From Rhodoferax sp. (lineage in GTDB: Bacteria > Pseudomonadota > Gammaproteobacteria > Burkholderiales > Burkholderiaceae_C), in the NCBI GenBank assembly GCA_029946045.1, contig JAQSDS010000069.1, positions 1-6,859 on the forward strand: DNA of 6,859 nucleotides, given 5' to 3'. The position numbers and the translations under genes were made by a program. Positions 6,545-6,859 of this stretch are shown one piece after another. How positions within the stretch are numbered: position 1 is the first letter of the stretch; each line of letters starts with the position of its first letter. Below the pieces are notes generated by a model. That model ran no database searches. It was not told the DNA's origin and was given only the letters and a program-made list of their open reading frames with translations.

Positions 6545-6859
6545 ATGGACCAGACATTGCGCCAAAGAGCCGAAATCGTCCTTCAAAAGACCAGCCACAA
6601 GGCAGGTCAAGCTGAAACCAAACCGGCAGCGACCTCTGCCCTGGCACTGCAGGAGCTGTATCTGTACCAGATCGAGTTGGAGATGCAGAACGAAGATCTG
6701 CGACGTTCGCAGGATGCAGTACAGCTCGCAGACGAACGTTTTTTCGACTTTTACGACATGGCGCCGGTAGGTTATTGCACTGTCAGCGATTCTGGACAGA
6801 TCCTTCAGGCCAACCTCACCACCGCCAGTATGCTCGGCGTGCCACGGGTGGCCCTGGAG
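6545..6859 (+). CDS. PAS-domain sensor protein, probably histidine kinase, N-terminal part (cut by right edge)
   Basis: Only the first 105 codons are in the window. After a polar N-terminus (1-30) there is a helical, probably coiled-coil segment with YQIELEMQNEDLRRSQ at 41-56, then the start of a PAS domain at about 64 with FYDMAPVGYCTVSDSGQI and QANLTTASMLGV. This Q-I-E-L-E-M-Q-N-E plus D-x-A-P-V-G-Y arrangement is familiar at the N-terminus of proteobacterial PAS sensor histidine kinases, often hybrids. The kinase (or GGDEF) output is not visible, so that part is inference. The ATG at 6545 is well supported by AGGGA five bases upstream. It begins 14 bases after the stop of the heme-oxygenase/B12 gene on the same strand, so the two are very probably co-transcribed and may act in one signalling route. 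No membrane helix or signal peptide is seen in this part, which suggests a cytoplasmic sensor. Confidence 0.85.
   Translation, partial: MDQTLRQRAEIVLQKTSHKAGQAETKPAATSALALQELYLYQIELEMQNEDLRRSQDAVQLADERFFDFYDMAPVGYCTVSDSGQILQANLTTASMLGVPRVALE

Noticed and set aside
1..6859. Search for CRISPR arrays, insertion-sequence ends, tRNA/rRNA genes and long direct repeats.
   Set aside because: None were seen by eye; nearly all of the window is accounted for by protein genes.

Overview
The window looks like chromosomal DNA of a motile betaproteobacterium. The family is probably Comamonadaceae (Rhodoferax or Polaromonas type); this is inferred from the cheR-cheD-cheB-cheY-cheZ-flhB gene order and the protein style, with no database search. 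The DNA is moderately GC-rich in the genes and visibly more AT-rich in the single long gap.

Layout. Positions 1-4266 carry a compact minus-strand chemotaxis/flagellar operon, read from right to left: cheR, cheD, cheB, cheY, cheZ and the 5' part of flhB, which runs off the left edge. cheR/cheD, cheD/cheB and cheY/cheZ each overlap by four bases (ATGA). An 83-base gap with an inverted repeat separates cheB from cheY, and about 120 bases separate cheZ from flhB. CheR and CheB set receptor methylation, CheD deamidates receptors, CheY is the motor-directed response regulator, CheZ dephosphorylates CheY-P, and FlhB is an export-gate protein of the flagellar secretion system. The key residues of all these families are present.

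From 4267 the organisation changes. A gap of about 284 bases with a 17-bp palindrome separates the che operon from a divergent plus-strand pair. Its first gene (4551-6530, start uncertain) encodes an unusual multidomain protein. It has an N-terminal heme-oxygenase domain of the BphO type, a middle region of about 200 residues that I cannot assign, and a C-terminal cobalamin-binding module. That module has the W-x9-EH and ExHxxG-x41-S-x-S-x26-GG signatures known from CarH/LitR-type B12 photoreceptors. Fourteen bases later a second gene begins, encoding a sensor protein with a coiled coil and a PAS domain, probably a histidine kinase; it is cut by the right edge.

Interpretation. The left two thirds are ordinary flagellar chemotaxis. 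The right third is the notable part: one polypeptide joins a heme-degrading (bilin-producing) fold to a light-type B12 sensor fold, sits next to a PAS sensor, and is transcribed away from the chemotaxis operon. A role in light, redox or heme/cobalamin sensing that feeds a kinase, and possibly motility, is a reasonable but untested hypothesis.
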